Shown here: in pieces, positions 44,305-52,822 of the stretch | Numbering within the stretch: position 1 is the stretch's first letter | Layout of the letters: each line of letters starts with the position of its first letter | Source: CAVZVW01 sp963778845 | GTDB taxonomy: Bacteria; Actinomycetota; Actinomycetes; Actinomycetales; Kineosporiaceae | Direction of reading: 5' to 3' | Assembly: GCA_963778845.1 (NCBI GenBank) | Contig: CAVZVW010000009.1 | Span: 868,001-932,000, forward strand | Length of the DNA stretch: 64,000 nt | Notes under the pieces: generated by a model | What the model was told of the DNA's origin: nothing | What the model saw: the letters and a program-made list of their open reading frames with translations, nothing else | The model's database searches: none | Translations under genes and position numbers: made by a program

Positions 44305-44892
44305 TCACTGCGTGTCGTGGAGGAAGTCGACCACCCGTTCCATCAGCGCTGCTGACGCAGCGGCGTCGTAGGACGACAGCGAGCTGTCGGCGAAGAGGTG
44401 GCGGTCGCCCGGGTAGACGAACAACTCGGCCCGCGCCGAGGTCGCTGCCTCCTCGACCAGCGCCCGTGCCGCGTCGATGTCGCCCTCCCCGGCGAAGAAC
44501 TTGTCCGCGTCCATGCCGTGGATCTGCACCGGGACGCCCGGCGGCCACCCGGGCCCGAACTCCGACGTCGGAACGCACGCCTCGAACAGCAGCGCCCCAC
44601 GCGCCCCAGGGCGGGTCTGGGCCAGCTTCTGCGCGGGTATCACCCCGAGTGAGAAGCCGGCGTACACGAGGTCTGCGGAGAGCTCGTCGGCCGCGCGCAC
44701 CCCACGCTCGACAACGTTGCCGAAGCCGATCTCGCCGGCATGGGCGACACCTTCCTCGACGCTGGCGAAGGTGCGCCCGGCGTACAGATCCGGCGTGTGC
44801 ACGACGTGGCCGGCTCGGCGCAGCTCGTCGGCGAACGCAACCACCCCTGCCGTCAGCCCCTGTGCGTGGTGGAACAGCAACACTTCGGCCAT
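44305..44892 (-). CDS. Dienelactone hydrolase family protein
   Basis: Small alpha/beta hydrolase of 195 residues. The start is AEVLLFHHAQGLTAGVVAFADELRRAGH. The nucleophile elbow is AGFSLGV, with Ser where classical dienelactone hydrolases have Cys. The aspartate is in IHGMDADKFF and the histidine in YPGDRHLFADSS. The ATG at 44892 has GGGAG 7 nt upstream; the longer open frame to 45045 is not needed. Divergent from the ArsR-like gene, which is likely its regulator. Confidence 0.9.
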   Translation of the reverse strand: MAEVLLFHHAQGLTAGVVAFADELRRAGHVVHTPDLYAGRTFASVEEGVAHAGEIGFGNVVERGVRAADELSADLVYAGFSLGVIPAQKLAQTRPGARGALLFEACVPTSEFGPGWPPGVPVQIHGMDADKFFAGEGDIDAARALVEEAATSARAELFVYPGDRHLFADSSLSSYDAAASAALMERVVDFLHDTQ

Positions 44893-44946
44893 GACACGTC
44901 TCCCGCCGAGAATGCTCAACTTCCCTGGATCGTTCAAGGTAGCAGG

Positions 44947-44952
44947 TACGAT
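44947..44952 (+). promoter_or_regulatory. -10 box, leaderless promoter of the ArsR-like gene
   Basis: TACGAT followed by CAGGAT (6 nt) and the ATG at 44959. Confidence 0.55.
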
Positions 44953-44958
44953 CAGGAT

Positions 44959-45528
44959 ATGTCGAGCGATCATCGCCTGCCGGACTACGACCTCGACGAC
45001 CTGCGCATCGTCACCGCAACCAGCGAGCTCAAGGCGATGTTCCACCCGTTACGAGGCACGCTGATGGACCTACTTCTTGAACGCGCCGCCTCCGTCGGCG
45101 AGCTCGCCAACGCGGTCGGACGCAACCCCAGCACCGTTGCCTACCACGTCGCCGTTCTCGTCGACGCCGGGCTGTTCAAGGTCGTGCGCACCCGCAAGGT
45201 TCGCGCCATCGACGAACGCTTCTACGGCCGCACCGCCCGCGTCTTCTACGTCGGCCAGATCCAACCCGAGCAGCTCGGCACGATCAGCAACCTGCTCATC
45301 GAGGCCGCCACCGAGTCCGGCCCCGCTCACGACGCCGACTCCTTACGGGCGATCCACCGACACGCACGCATACCCCACGAACGCGCCGCGGAGTTCTGGG
45401 AGAAGGTCTTCGACCTCACCCGCGAGTTCAGCGCCCTCCCGCGCAGCGGCGACACGGCATACGCCTTCGTCGCTGGGCTCTACCCCACCAGCTATCCGAG
45501 CCTGCCAGTACCCGATGAAGATCACTGA
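44959..45528 (+). CDS. ArsR-type winged-helix transcriptional regulator
   Basis: DNA-binding protein of 189 residues. An ArsR/HTH_20-like domain covers about residues 20-85 (ELKAMFHPLRGTLMDLLLER, SVGELANAVGRNPSTVAYHVAVLVDAG). The C-terminal 100 residues look like a ligand or dimerisation region (IQPEQLGTISNLLIEAATES). It diverges from the dienelactone hydrolase gene across 66 bp, so it probably controls that gene and itself. A TACGAT box 6 nt before the ATG suggests a leaderless transcript. Confidence 0.88.
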   Translation: MSSDHRLPDYDLDDLRIVTATSELKAMFHPLRGTLMDLLLERAASVGELANAVGRNPSTVAYHVAVLVDAGLFKVVRTRKVRAIDERFYGRTARVFYVGQIQPEQLGTISNLLIEAATESGPAHDADSLRAIHRHARIPHERAAEFWEKVFDLTREFSALPRSGDTAYAFVAGLYPTSYPSLPVPDEDH

Positions 45529-45584
45529 AGCCGACCCGAGGCCCGGTGCCTGATCTCGGAAGTGACCCTCTGATGCGCACACCG

Positions 45585-45657
45585 TGGAGCTGAGGGGATT
45601 CGAACCCCTGACCCCCTCCATGCCATGGAGGTGCGCTACCAACTGCGCTACAGCCCC
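45585..45657 (-). tRNA. tRNA-Ala (anticodon GGC)
   Basis: Cloverleaf on the minus strand: acceptor GGGGCTG/CAGCTCC (one G-U pair), D arm GCGC-AGTTGGTA-GCGC, anticodon stem CCTCC/GGAGG with loop ATGGCAT (anticodon GGC), T arm AGGGG-TTCGAAT-CCCCT and discriminator A. CCA is not encoded. 73 nt. The accessory block lies on its 3' side. Confidence 0.96.
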
Positions 45658-45766
45658 GCGCCCCAGACCTGCATGCGTGGCGGGCATGACCGTGCACGAC
45701 GCGGCTCAGGAGGCTCGGCGAGTCTACCGTGGGCCGACCCCGGTACTCCAAATCGGTTCGGCCAGG

Positions 45767-46405
45767 TCAGGGGGCGCTCGCGCGCGGCCAGGCACTCACG
45801 TTGTACGCCCTCAGCCGCCACCGCGCCCCACGCGGTTCGAGCTCCACCCAGTGGCAGTTGCCCAGCCCCCCGAGCAGGTCCCAGCGCTGCGGTGGCAGGT
45901 CGAGCAGGGCGAGCACCGTCCCGCGCATCACCCCGCCGTGCGACACCGCGACCAGCAGGCCGCCGTCCATCGCAGTGCTGTGCTCGGCAACCGCGGCGGC
46001 ACCTCGCACAGCCACCTCGCTGCGCCGCTCCCCGCCCCCCACCGGCACGTCCTCGCCGTGCAGCCAGGCGTCCAGCTGCTGGCCCATGCCCGCCGCGACG
46101 ATCTCCTCTCGGCTGCGGCCCTCCCAGGCGCCCGCGTAGATCTCCCGCAGGCGCACGTCGGTCGTCGCGACCAGCCCGGTCAGCCGCTCGAACGCGGCCG
46201 CTGTGTCGCGCGCTCGCACCAGGTCGGAGCTCACGACGCGCACCTCGTCGTAGCCGGCTGCGACGGTGGCCAGCGCCGCGGCCGACTCAGCAGCCTGGCG
46301 CCGGCCGACGTCGTCCAGGCCGATGTCGAGCTGCCCTTGCCACACTCCCCGCTGGTTGTGATCCGTGCGCGCATGGCGCCAGAGAAGGACGCGAGCTGCG
46401 CTCAC
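45767..46405 (-). CDS. Histidine phosphatase family protein
   Basis: Phosphoglycerate-mutase-like phosphatase of 212 residues. Catalytic motif LLWRHARTDHNQRGVWQG, with the phosphohistidine in RHA (usual RHG), the second arginine in SSDLVRARDTA and the histidine in VAVSHGGVM. Substrate unknown; in actinobacteria this gene commonly follows rsfS. The GTG overlaps the rsfS stop by 4 nt. Confidence 0.92.
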   Translation of the reverse strand: MSAARVLLWRHARTDHNQRGVWQGQLDIGLDDVGRRQAAESAAALATVAAGYDEVRVVSSDLVRARDTAAAFERLTGLVATTDVRLREIYAGAWEGRSREEIVAAGMGQQLDAWLHGEDVPVGGGERRSEVAVRGAAAVAEHSTAMDGGLLVAVSHGGVMRGTVLALLDLPPQRWDLLGGLGNCHWVELEPRGARWRLRAYNVSAWPRASAP

Positions 46406-46800
46406 GCGCCGATCCCGGACGACGCACCGCGGGGCGCGCGCACCTGAGCCGGGAGCTCGACGACGGGACAGTCACGCCACAGCCGTTCCAGCGCGTAGTA
46501 GGCGCGTTCCTCGTCGTGCTGCACGTGCACGACGATCTCGCCGAAGTCGAGCAGCACCCACCGCCCCTCCCGATGACCCTCGCGCCGCACGGGCTTGACG
46601 CCCACGCGCAGCAGGCGCTCCTCGATGGCGTCGACCACGGCGTGCACCTGCCGGTCGTTGGCCGCCGACGCGACCACGAACACGTCTGTGATCACCAGGT
46701 GGTCCGACACGTCGAGAGCGACCACGTCGGTCGCGAGCTTGTCCGCGGCTGCGAGGGCGGCCTGCGTGGCCAGCTCGATCGCGCGGTCGGAGGCGGTCAA
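46402..46800 (-). CDS. rsfS: Ribosome silencing factor RsfS
   Basis: RsfS binds L14 and blocks subunit joining in starvation. 132 residues. Conserved core: DKLATDVVALDVSDHLVITDVFVVASAANDRQVHA (described in parts: VALDVSDHLVITDVFVVAS, ANDRQVHAV), then EGHREGRWVLLDFGEIVVHV and RAYYALERLW. Start is TTG at 46800. Lies between the LCP/LytR_C gene and the histidine phosphatase, in the usual nadD-rsfS context. Confidence 0.95.
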   Translation of the reverse strand: MTASDRAIELATQAALAAADKLATDVVALDVSDHLVITDVFVVASAANDRQVHAVVDAIEERLLRVGVKPVRREGHREGRWVLLDFGEIVVHVQHDEERAYYALERLWRDCPVVELPAQVRAPRGASSGIGA

Positions 46801-46908
46801 GGGCGGGTCGGTCCTTCCAGCACGGGCATCGTCTCCTTCAGCCTCTCACGGGCGGGCCACCGGGCTGTGCCACGGCCGTCGCCGACCAGCGCGAGGCGAC
46901 GGCACCGT

Positions 46909-48825
46909 TCACGGCGTCGTGGACGTCGACGGCTGCACGCCGTGGTCGGTGACATCGTCGGCGAAGTCCTGGCCGAGGATCACGAAGACGTCGGCCTGGG
47001 TCGACCCCAGGGCGTCGACGGCCACGTTCGCGGCCGGTACCCCGAGGGCGGCGGCCACCCGGCGACCCTTCTCCAGGTCGGCCGGGGAGTCGGACGCGAC
47101 GAGGACGGACGTCCGCGGCTGGCCGAAGACCTCCGCGTTCCCGCCGGCCACGAACCTCAGGCCGGCGGCGACGATCCGGTCGTGCGCAGCCTGGCTCAGG
47201 CCGGGGGTGCCCACGCCGTTACGCACGAGCACGCGTACGGTGCCGACGTCGGGCGGGGGGACGAGCGCCCCAGGAAGCTGGGTCTTCACCAGAGCCGCTG
47301 CGCGCGCCTCGTCGAGCCCGAACACGGCGTCAGCGCCCGACCCGATGGCGGTGACGGGCAGCACCGAGCTGGACAGACCGGAGGCCGCGGACCGAGCATG
47401 CAGCGCGTACAGCACCGCCGAGAGCCGCTCGGCTGGAAGCGTGCTGCGGCTCCCGGCGCCGAGACCACCGAGCTGCTGGGTGAGCTCGGCGGTGCTGCCC
47501 TTCATCGACGCGAGCACCGCACTCAGCACGCTGTTGAAGCGAGCCAGGCGGGCCTCCTCGGGCTCGTCGGGGGCCCGGGCAGAGGCGACGAGAGCGGCTT
47601 GGGCGCCGTCCAGGTGCTGACCGGCACCCGCGGCCACCGTGAGCGTGCCCTCGGTGAGCTGGTGGTCGACGTCGACGACGACGCCCCCGGCGGCGTCCAC
47701 CAGCGACGCCAAGCCCGTGGTGCTGAGGATCCAGGTCCCGTCGATGCGCACCTGGAGCGCGTCCGCCAGACCCTTGGCCGGGGCGTCGCTCGCCGTGGCG
47801 AACGCGTCAGCAAGCTCGCGCCGTCCCGCACCGGGAACCTCGATGAGCAGCCTGGAGGGGGTGAGGATCGAGACGGCGCTGTCGGCCCCGACCGCGAGGA
47901 TCGTGCCGGCGACCAGGTGACCACCAGGGTCGGCCAGGGCGGCGTAGAGCGTCTGCTGCGTCGTGGCCGGAGGCACGGTCACCGGCCCGGTCGTCGGCGA
48001 GGGTTGGCTGCGCAGCAACCACACCACGCCCGAGGCGATGGCGACGACGAGCAGGAGCACCCCGACGAGCAAGAGCGTGAGGGTGCGGTCGCGGGGCGCG
48101 ACGTCGTCGCGGGTGCTGCCGCTGGGGGCGTGGTGACGCGGCGCGAGCGGGACGACGTCCGGCACGGGCGCGTCAGGTGCGGAGAGGTCGGGTCCGCCGG
48201 CGAGCGCGATCTGGAAGCCGGACGTCGCCGGGCCGGGTGTCGTCGGCGGGCTGGATGTCGACTGCGGGCTGGACGGCGCCTGGGGGCCGGAGACGGTCCG
48301 AGCGTCGGCGCTCGGCGGCGGCGCGACGTCAGCCTGCGCGGGCTCGAACAGCGCGTTCGGAGCACTCGGCGTCCTGGGGAAGGGCCGCGGCGGCGTCAGC
48401 GGCGGCAGGGGTCTCGCCACTGCGCGCTCGGCGGTGGCGACCGTGCTGACCGTGCTCAGGACGATCGTCTGGGACCCGGTCCGGGGGCCGCCCGGGTGCG
48501 CCTCGGGGGCTGTCGGGGTGGTCGGCAGACGGCTGGGGGCGGCCACCGCCGGAGTCGGAGGGCCGGTGACGACCGGGGGTGGCTGCGGCGACGCAAGCGC
48601 TTGCTCGGCCAGGCGGCGCGCTCGACGTCCGCCGGGGAGGGGCTCGCCCAGCGGCGCCCGGGCGGCGGACAGCCCGAGCTCGGCGGACGGCTCGGGCGCG
48701 GGGGACGAGCCCGGCGCAGCGGACGGCCCTGGCGCGGGTGACGAGCCCGGCGGCGCGGTTCGAGAGAGCTCCCGCTCGGCCAGGAGGCGTCTGCGGCGCT
48801 CTCCGACGTGCTCGTCGTCGCTCAC
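46909..48825 (-). CDS. LCP-like / LytR_C domain membrane protein
   Basis: Large bitopic membrane protein of 638 residues. The cytoplasmic part (about 240 residues) is Pro/Ser/Ala-rich and low in complexity. One transmembrane helix (LTLLLVGVLLLVVAIASGVVWLL) leads to an external LytR-CpsA-Psr-like region with a partly eroded core (VRIDGTWILSTTGLASLVDAAGGVVVDV, LDGAQAALVAS). It ends in a LytR_C domain (VRVLVRNGVGTPGLSQAAHD, RRVAAALGVPAANV). Several catalytic arginines of true LCP ligases are not evident, so ligase activity is doubtful. GTG start overlaps the nadD stop by 4 nt. Confidence 0.85.
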   Translation of the reverse strand: MSDDEHVGERRRRLLAERELSRTAPPGSSPAPGPSAAPGSSPAPEPSAELGLSAARAPLGEPLPGGRRARRLAEQALASPQPPPVVTGPPTPAVAAPSRLPTTPTAPEAHPGGPRTGSQTIVLSTVSTVATAERAVARPLPPLTPPRPFPRTPSAPNALFEPAQADVAPPPSADARTVSGPQAPSSPQSTSSPPTTPGPATSGFQIALAGGPDLSAPDAPVPDVVPLAPRHHAPSGSTRDDVAPRDRTLTLLLVGVLLLVVAIASGVVWLLRSQPSPTTGPVTVPPATTQQTLYAALADPGGHLVAGTILAVGADSAVSILTPSRLLIEVPGAGRRELADAFATASDAPAKGLADALQVRIDGTWILSTTGLASLVDAAGGVVVDVDHQLTEGTLTVAAGAGQHLDGAQAALVASARAPDEPEEARLARFNSVLSAVLASMKGSTAELTQQLGGLGAGSRSTLPAERLSAVLYALHARSAASGLSSSVLPVTAIGSGADAVFGLDEARAAALVKTQLPGALVPPPDVGTVRVLVRNGVGTPGLSQAAHDRIVAAGLRFVAGGNAEVFGQPRTSVLVASDSPADLEKGRRVAAALGVPAANVAVDALGSTQADVFVILGQDFADDVTDHGVQPSTSTTP

Positions 48826-49433
48826 ATCGCGACCTCGGGCAGCCGACGGTACAGACCGTGCTTGGCGATGTACTGCACGACGCCGTCGGGGACGAGATAC
48901 CAGACGGGCTCTCCGCGCTCCACGCGCACCCGGCAGTCCGTGGACGAGATGGCCATCGCCGGCACCTCCGTCAGGCTCACCCTGTTCGAGGGCAGGCCGG
49001 TGCCGTCCAGGGTGTGCCCCGGACGGGTCACTCCCACGAAGTGGGCCAGCGCGAACAGCTCGTCGGAGTCCTTCCAGGACAGGATCTGCGCCAGCGCGTC
49101 GGCGCCGGTGATGAAGAAGAACTCGGCACCAGGACGCTCGGAGTTGAGGTCTCGCAAGGTGTCGATCGTGTACGTGGGGCCCGGCCGGTCGATGTCCACC
49201 CGGCTGACGGTGAACCGGGGGTTGGAGGCCGTCGCAATCACAGTCATCAGGTAGCGGTGCTCGGCGGCGGAGACGACGCGCTCGCTCTTCTGCCACGGCT
49301 GCCCCGTGGGTACGAAGATCACCTCGTCGAGCCCGAACTCGGTGGCGACCTCGCTGGCCGCGACGAGGTGGCCGTGGTGGACGGGGTCGAACGTTCCGCC
49401 CATCACCCCGAGGCGAGCGCCCGCCGCAGGCAC
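48822..49433 (-). CDS. nadD: Nicotinate-nucleotide adenylyltransferase
   Basis: Converts nicotinate mononucleotide and ATP to deamido-NAD in NAD synthesis. 203 residues, normal length. Motifs: GVMGGTFDPVHHGHLVAASE with the HxGH signature and ISSTDCRVRV near the C-terminus. GTG start at 49433. Coupled to the downstream LCP/LytR_C gene by a GTGA overlap. Confidence 0.96.
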   Translation of the reverse strand: MPAAGARLGVMGGTFDPVHHGHLVAASEVATEFGLDEVIFVPTGQPWQKSERVVSAAEHRYLMTVIATASNPRFTVSRVDIDRPGPTYTIDTLRDLNSERPGAEFFFITGADALAQILSWKDSDELFALAHFVGVTRPGHTLDGTGLPSNRVSLTEVPAMAISSTDCRVRVERGEPVWYLVPDGVVQYIAKHGLYRRLPEVAM

Positions 49434-49449
49434 GACGCTGCTCAGGGGA

Positions 49450-49611
49450 TCAGTGTCGGTGGCCGACGCTGCGGAAGGCCCAGGTGATCGCGAGCAGCAC
49501 GCCGAAGGTCGCCAACGCGCCGATCCCGAACACCGCCGGTGGAACGGGGAGGTCGCGTGCCTTCTCCGTGCTCTCGGCCAGCAGCTGGGTCACCAGCGCG
49601 CCTGTCGCCAT
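49450..49611 (-). CDS. Small membrane protein upstream of nadD
   Basis: Fifty-three-residue protein, too short for many gene callers. It reads MATGALVTQLLAESTEKARD, then one predicted transmembrane helix (VFGIGALATFGVLLAITWAF) and SVGHRH. AGGACC precedes the ATG. It ends 16 nt before nadD on the same strand. A small membrane protein at this spot is common in related actinobacteria. Function unknown. Confidence 0.75.
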   Translation of the reverse strand: MATGALVTQLLAESTEKARDLPVPPAVFGIGALATFGVLLAITWAFRSVGHRH

Positions 49612-49791
49612 GGTCCTGCCGGTCCTCTCCTGCGCACGGGCGCCCGGCGCCCCGCACGTGCTCGACGCCGTTAGGCTGGGAACCCCTGCGGCGCGACCGT
49701 CGTTGTGTCGCCGCCAGTGTGCCATGCACGACCTTCGGCGGCGACGCCCGGCACACGGTCGCGCAGAGGGTCGCCCGACTGAGGAGAGGCT

Positions 49792-50817
49792 GTGCCCGAC
49801 GAGGTGAAGGCCGGGGTGCTCATGCCTGCACTCAGCGTCGTCGTCCCGATGTACGACGAGGAGGCCGTGCTCGGGCTGTTCGCGCAGCGGCTCCGGCCCG
49901 TGCTCGACGCCCTCGGCGTCGACTACGAGGTGCTGGCGGTGGACGACGGCAGCAAGGACGCGACCCCGGTGCTCCTGGAACGCGGGCGCCGGGAGTGGCC
50001 GCAGCTGCGCGTCGTCCGGCTGAGGACGAACTCCGGGCACCAGGCTGCGCTGTCCGCGGGACTGTCCCGGGCCCGAGGTGACTGGGTGGCCACCCTCGAC
50101 GCCGACCTCCAGGACCCCCCGGAGGTGCTCGCGGCCATGCTCGGCGCGACCCGCGCGGGCGAGGTGGACGTGGTCTACGGCGTGCGCTCCGACCGCAGCA
50201 GCGACTCCGCGTTCAAGCGGATCACAGCCGGGCTGTACTACCGCGCCGTCCGCCGGTTCGTCGGCGCGCACGTGCCGGCCGATGCCGGTGACTTCCGGCT
50301 CATGAGCCGGGCGACGGTGGATGTCGTCAACTCGCTGCCGGAGCATCACAGGGTGCTGCGGCTGGTGGTCCCGGCGCTCGGCTTCCCCAGCACCGAGGTG
50401 ACGTACGCGCGGGCTCAGCGCGCCGCGGGCCGCAGCAAGTACCCCCTGTCACGGATGATCCGGCTCTCGATCGACAGCCTCACGGGCTTCTCGGTGGCTC
50501 CGCTGCGCCTGGCCACCTGGTTCGGCCTCGGTGGGGCGTTGATCACAGCGATCACGCTGGCGGTGGCCGTGGGGGTGTACGCCGTCGGCGAGACCGTGCC
50601 CGGCTGGACCTCGACGTTCGTCGCGGTTGCGGCGGTCGGCGCTGTCCAGCTGCTCTGCCTGGGCCTGCTCGGGGAGTACGTCGGGCGCCTGTACACCCAG
50701 CTCCAGGGCATGCCCTCGTACTTCGTCGCCTACGACTCCCTCGGTCAGCCCGACGGGGACGGCCTGCGTGCCCACGCCAGGAGCGACACGCCCGGCCACG
50801 ACGTCACCGGCAGGTAG
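49792..50817 (+). CDS. Glycosyltransferase family 2 (DPM1/GtrB-like, membrane)
   Basis: Membrane glycosyltransferase of 341 residues that probably moves a sugar from a nucleotide donor to polyprenyl phosphate. N-terminal GT-A domain: LSVVVPMYDEEAVLGLFAQR, EVLAVDDGSKDATPVLLER and the DxD-like ATLDADLQDPPE. Then AHVPADAGDFRLMSRATVDV, and two transmembrane helices near 240-265 and 275-300. GTG with GGAGAGG just upstream. Its last 73 nt overlap the end of the convergent methyltransferase gene. Confidence 0.93.
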   Translation: MPDEVKAGVLMPALSVVVPMYDEEAVLGLFAQRLRPVLDALGVDYEVLAVDDGSKDATPVLLERGRREWPQLRVVRLRTNSGHQAALSAGLSRARGDWVATLDADLQDPPEVLAAMLGATRAGEVDVVYGVRSDRSSDSAFKRITAGLYYRAVRRFVGAHVPADAGDFRLMSRATVDVVNSLPEHHRVLRLVVPALGFPSTEVTYARAQRAAGRSKYPLSRMIRLSIDSLTGFSVAPLRLATWFGLGGALITAITLAVAVGVYAVGETVPGWTSTFVAVAAVGAVQLLCLGLLGEYVGRLYTQLQGMPSYFVAYDSLGQPDGDGLRAHARSDTPGHDVTGR

Positions 50818-51449
50818 CGCTCGCTCGCGACGACCGCGTGCAGGGTGGCGTTGAGCCAGCCCGGCAGCTGCTCCAGGTCGCTGCCGGAGCTCGAGCGGCG
50901 CCGTATGCTCACCGCCGGCCGTAGCAGCACGTTCCAGCTCGCCACGCGGTCGAGGGTGAAGCCACGGGCGGTCAACAGCGTCGTCAGGGTGTCACGGGTG
51001 TAGCGGCGCACATGCCCCACCGCCTCGTCGTGGGCCGACCAGAGCCGTGGATCTGCGGGGACGGCCACGAGAAAGGTCCCGCCGGGCCGCAGGGCCTCCA
51101 GCACCCCGGCGGCGGCTGCGACGTCGTCGTCCAGATGCTCGAGGACGTCGAAGGCGACCACGAGGTCCAGGCTCGCCGCGGCGATCGGCAGGCGGGTGGC
51201 GTCGGCCCGCACGACCGGGACGCCGCGCTCGGCGCAGACCGACGCCCCCTCGGCGCCGAACTCCAGCGCGGCGGCCCGCCAGCCGAGCGACGTCAGAACG
51301 CGGGTGTTGCCGCCGCCGGCCGCGCCGACGTCCAGTGCGACCCCCGGCTTGAGCCCGTTGACGGCGCGCGCGAGCAGACGACGACGCTCGCGGTACCACC
51401 AGTGCCGGTCCTCGAGCTCGGTGAGCTTGCGGACCTCTGTCGCCTCCAC
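50745..51449 (-). CDS. Class I SAM-dependent methyltransferase
   Basis: Methyltransferase of 234 residues. The N-terminus DRHWWYRERRRLLARAV is typical of sugar/lipid-associated methyltransferases. Motif I is ALDVGAAGGGNTRVL, and further motifs are VVRADATRLPI, LVVAFDVLEHLDDD and ALRPGGTFLVAVPADPRLWS. Acceptor unknown; it may act with the neighbouring glycosyltransferase. GGAGG lies about 10 nt before the GTG. The 3' ends of the two genes overlap by 73 nt on opposite strands. Confidence 0.9.
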   Translation of the reverse strand: MEATEVRKLTELEDRHWWYRERRRLLARAVNGLKPGVALDVGAAGGGNTRVLTSLGWRAAALEFGAEGASVCAERGVPVVRADATRLPIAAASLDLVVAFDVLEHLDDDVAAAAGVLEALRPGGTFLVAVPADPRLWSAHDEAVGHVRRYTRDTLTTLLTARGFTLDRVASWNVLLRPAVSIRRRSSSGSDLEQLPGWLNATLHAVVASERYLPVTSWPGVSLLAWARRPSPSG

Positions 51450-51470
51450 GCTGCAGTGCCCTCCGGGCGG

Positions 51471-52781
51471 TCAGTCGCGCACGTGGCCGTCACCGGTGAC
51501 GACCCATTTGGTGCTGGTCAGCTCGGCCAGGCCCATCGGCCCGCGGGCGTGGAGCTTCTGCGTCGAGATCCCCACCTCGGCTCCCAGGCCGAACTGGGCA
51601 CCGTCGGTGAACGCGGTCGAGGCGTTGACGGCCACGACCGCGGAGTCGACTTCGGCGACGAAGCGGTCGGCCGCACGAAGGTCCGTGGTGCAGATGGCCT
51701 CCGTGTGCCCGCTGGACCAGGTACGGATGTGGTCGATCGCTGCGTCGAGAGAGTCTACGACGCCCACCGCCAGCTCGGCGGCGAGGTACTCGGCGGCCCA
51801 GTCCTCGTCCGTGGCCGGCTCGGTGACCACCCCGGTCTGCGCAGCGACGGCACCGGCGCGCTCGTCGGCGTGCAGCCGCACCCCTGCGCGCTCGAGCGCA
51901 CCGAGCACCCGAGGCAGGAACGCGGCCGCGACGTGGGCGTGCACGAGCAGGGTCTCCGCGGCGTTGCAAACGCTCACCCGCCGCAGCTTCGCGTTCATGA
52001 CGATGGACAGCGCCTGGTCGAGGTCCGCGGCGGCGTCGACATAGACGTGGCAGTTCCCGGTGCCGGTCTCGATCACGGGGACGGTGCTGCCCTCCACGAC
52101 CGCCCGGATGAGACCGGCGCCGCCGCGCGGCACGAGGAGGTCCACCAGCCCGCGGGCCCGCATCAGGTGGTACACCCCTTCGCGCCCGTAGGAGTCGATC
52201 GAGGTCACCGCGTCAGCCGGGAGCCCGGCAGCCACCAGCGCACCGCGGATGACGTCGACCAGCACCGCGTTCGTCGCCTCCGCGGCGGACCCGCCTCGCA
52301 GCACGGCTGCGTTGCCGCTCTTCAGGGCCAGGGCGGCGGCGTCGACGGTCACGTTGGGCCGGGCCTCGTAGACCATGGCGACCACGCCCATGGGAACCCG
52401 CACCTGACGCAGGCGTAGCCCGTTGGGCAGCGTGGAGCCGCGCACCACCTCCCCCACGGGGTCGGGAAGGGCGGCGACGTCACGGACGGCCGCGGCGATG
52501 CCACGCACCCTGGCGTCATCGAGCCTCAGGCGGTCCAGCAGCCCTGGCGCGAGGCCGTCCCGCTCCCCCCGGTCGAGGTCCTCCGCGTTGGCCGAGACGA
52601 CCGTGGCGGCATGGGTCTCCAGGGCGGCGGCGACGCCGGACAGCGCGGCGTCCTTCGTCGCCCGCGACGCCGTGGCGAGCACCCGGGCGGCCTCGCGGGC
52701 CCGGCCGCAGGTCGCGAGCACCGCGTCTCGGACGTCGACGTCCGCGCCCGCCCGTGCCGGGCCGCCGTCGGTGAGGGTCAC
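51471..52781 (-). CDS. proA: Glutamate-5-semialdehyde dehydrogenase (gamma-glutamyl phosphate reductase)
   Basis: Second enzyme of proline synthesis; reduces gamma-glutamyl phosphate with NADPH. 436 residues. The catalytic cysteine is in RRVSVCNAAETLLVH. Other landmarks are VPMGVVAMVYEARPNVTVDA, GTGNCHVYVDAAADL and the C-terminal GLAELTSTKWVV. The GTG at 52781 has no ribosome-binding site; a TACCCT box lies 6 nt before it, so the mRNA is probably leaderless. proB lies upstream on the same strand, with one gene between. Confidence 0.95.
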   Translation of the reverse strand: MTLTDGGPARAGADVDVRDAVLATCGRAREAARVLATASRATKDAALSGVAAALETHAATVVSANAEDLDRGERDGLAPGLLDRLRLDDARVRGIAAAVRDVAALPDPVGEVVRGSTLPNGLRLRQVRVPMGVVAMVYEARPNVTVDAAALALKSGNAAVLRGGSAAEATNAVLVDVIRGALVAAGLPADAVTSIDSYGREGVYHLMRARGLVDLLVPRGGAGLIRAVVEGSTVPVIETGTGNCHVYVDAAADLDQALSIVMNAKLRRVSVCNAAETLLVHAHVAAAFLPRVLGALERAGVRLHADERAGAVAAQTGVVTEPATDEDWAAEYLAAELAVGVVDSLDAAIDHIRTWSSGHTEAICTTDLRAADRFVAEVDSAVVAVNASTAFTDGAQFGLGAEVGISTQKLHARGPMGLAELTSTKWVVTGDGHVRD

Positions 52782-52787
52782 AAGGAG

Positions 52788-52793
52788 AGGGTA
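52788..52793 (-). promoter_or_regulatory. -10 box, leaderless promoter of proA
   Basis: TACCCT on the minus strand, then CTCCTT and the GTG at 52781. The same hexamer and spacing precede the leuS leader peptide. Confidence 0.6.
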
Positions 52794-52822
52794 TGTGAGT
52801 GCAGAGCCTGGGCGAGCCTGCC

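Noticed and set aside
45585..45657. Attachment site with an integrase island
   Set aside because: The tRNA is intact, but no integrase gene and no second copy of its 3' end occur in the window. I report only the accessory content.
46909..49296. Longer LCP/LytR_C frame starting inside nadD
   Set aside because: The first 157 codons lie out of frame within nadD. The GTG at 48825 overlapping the nadD stop is better supported.
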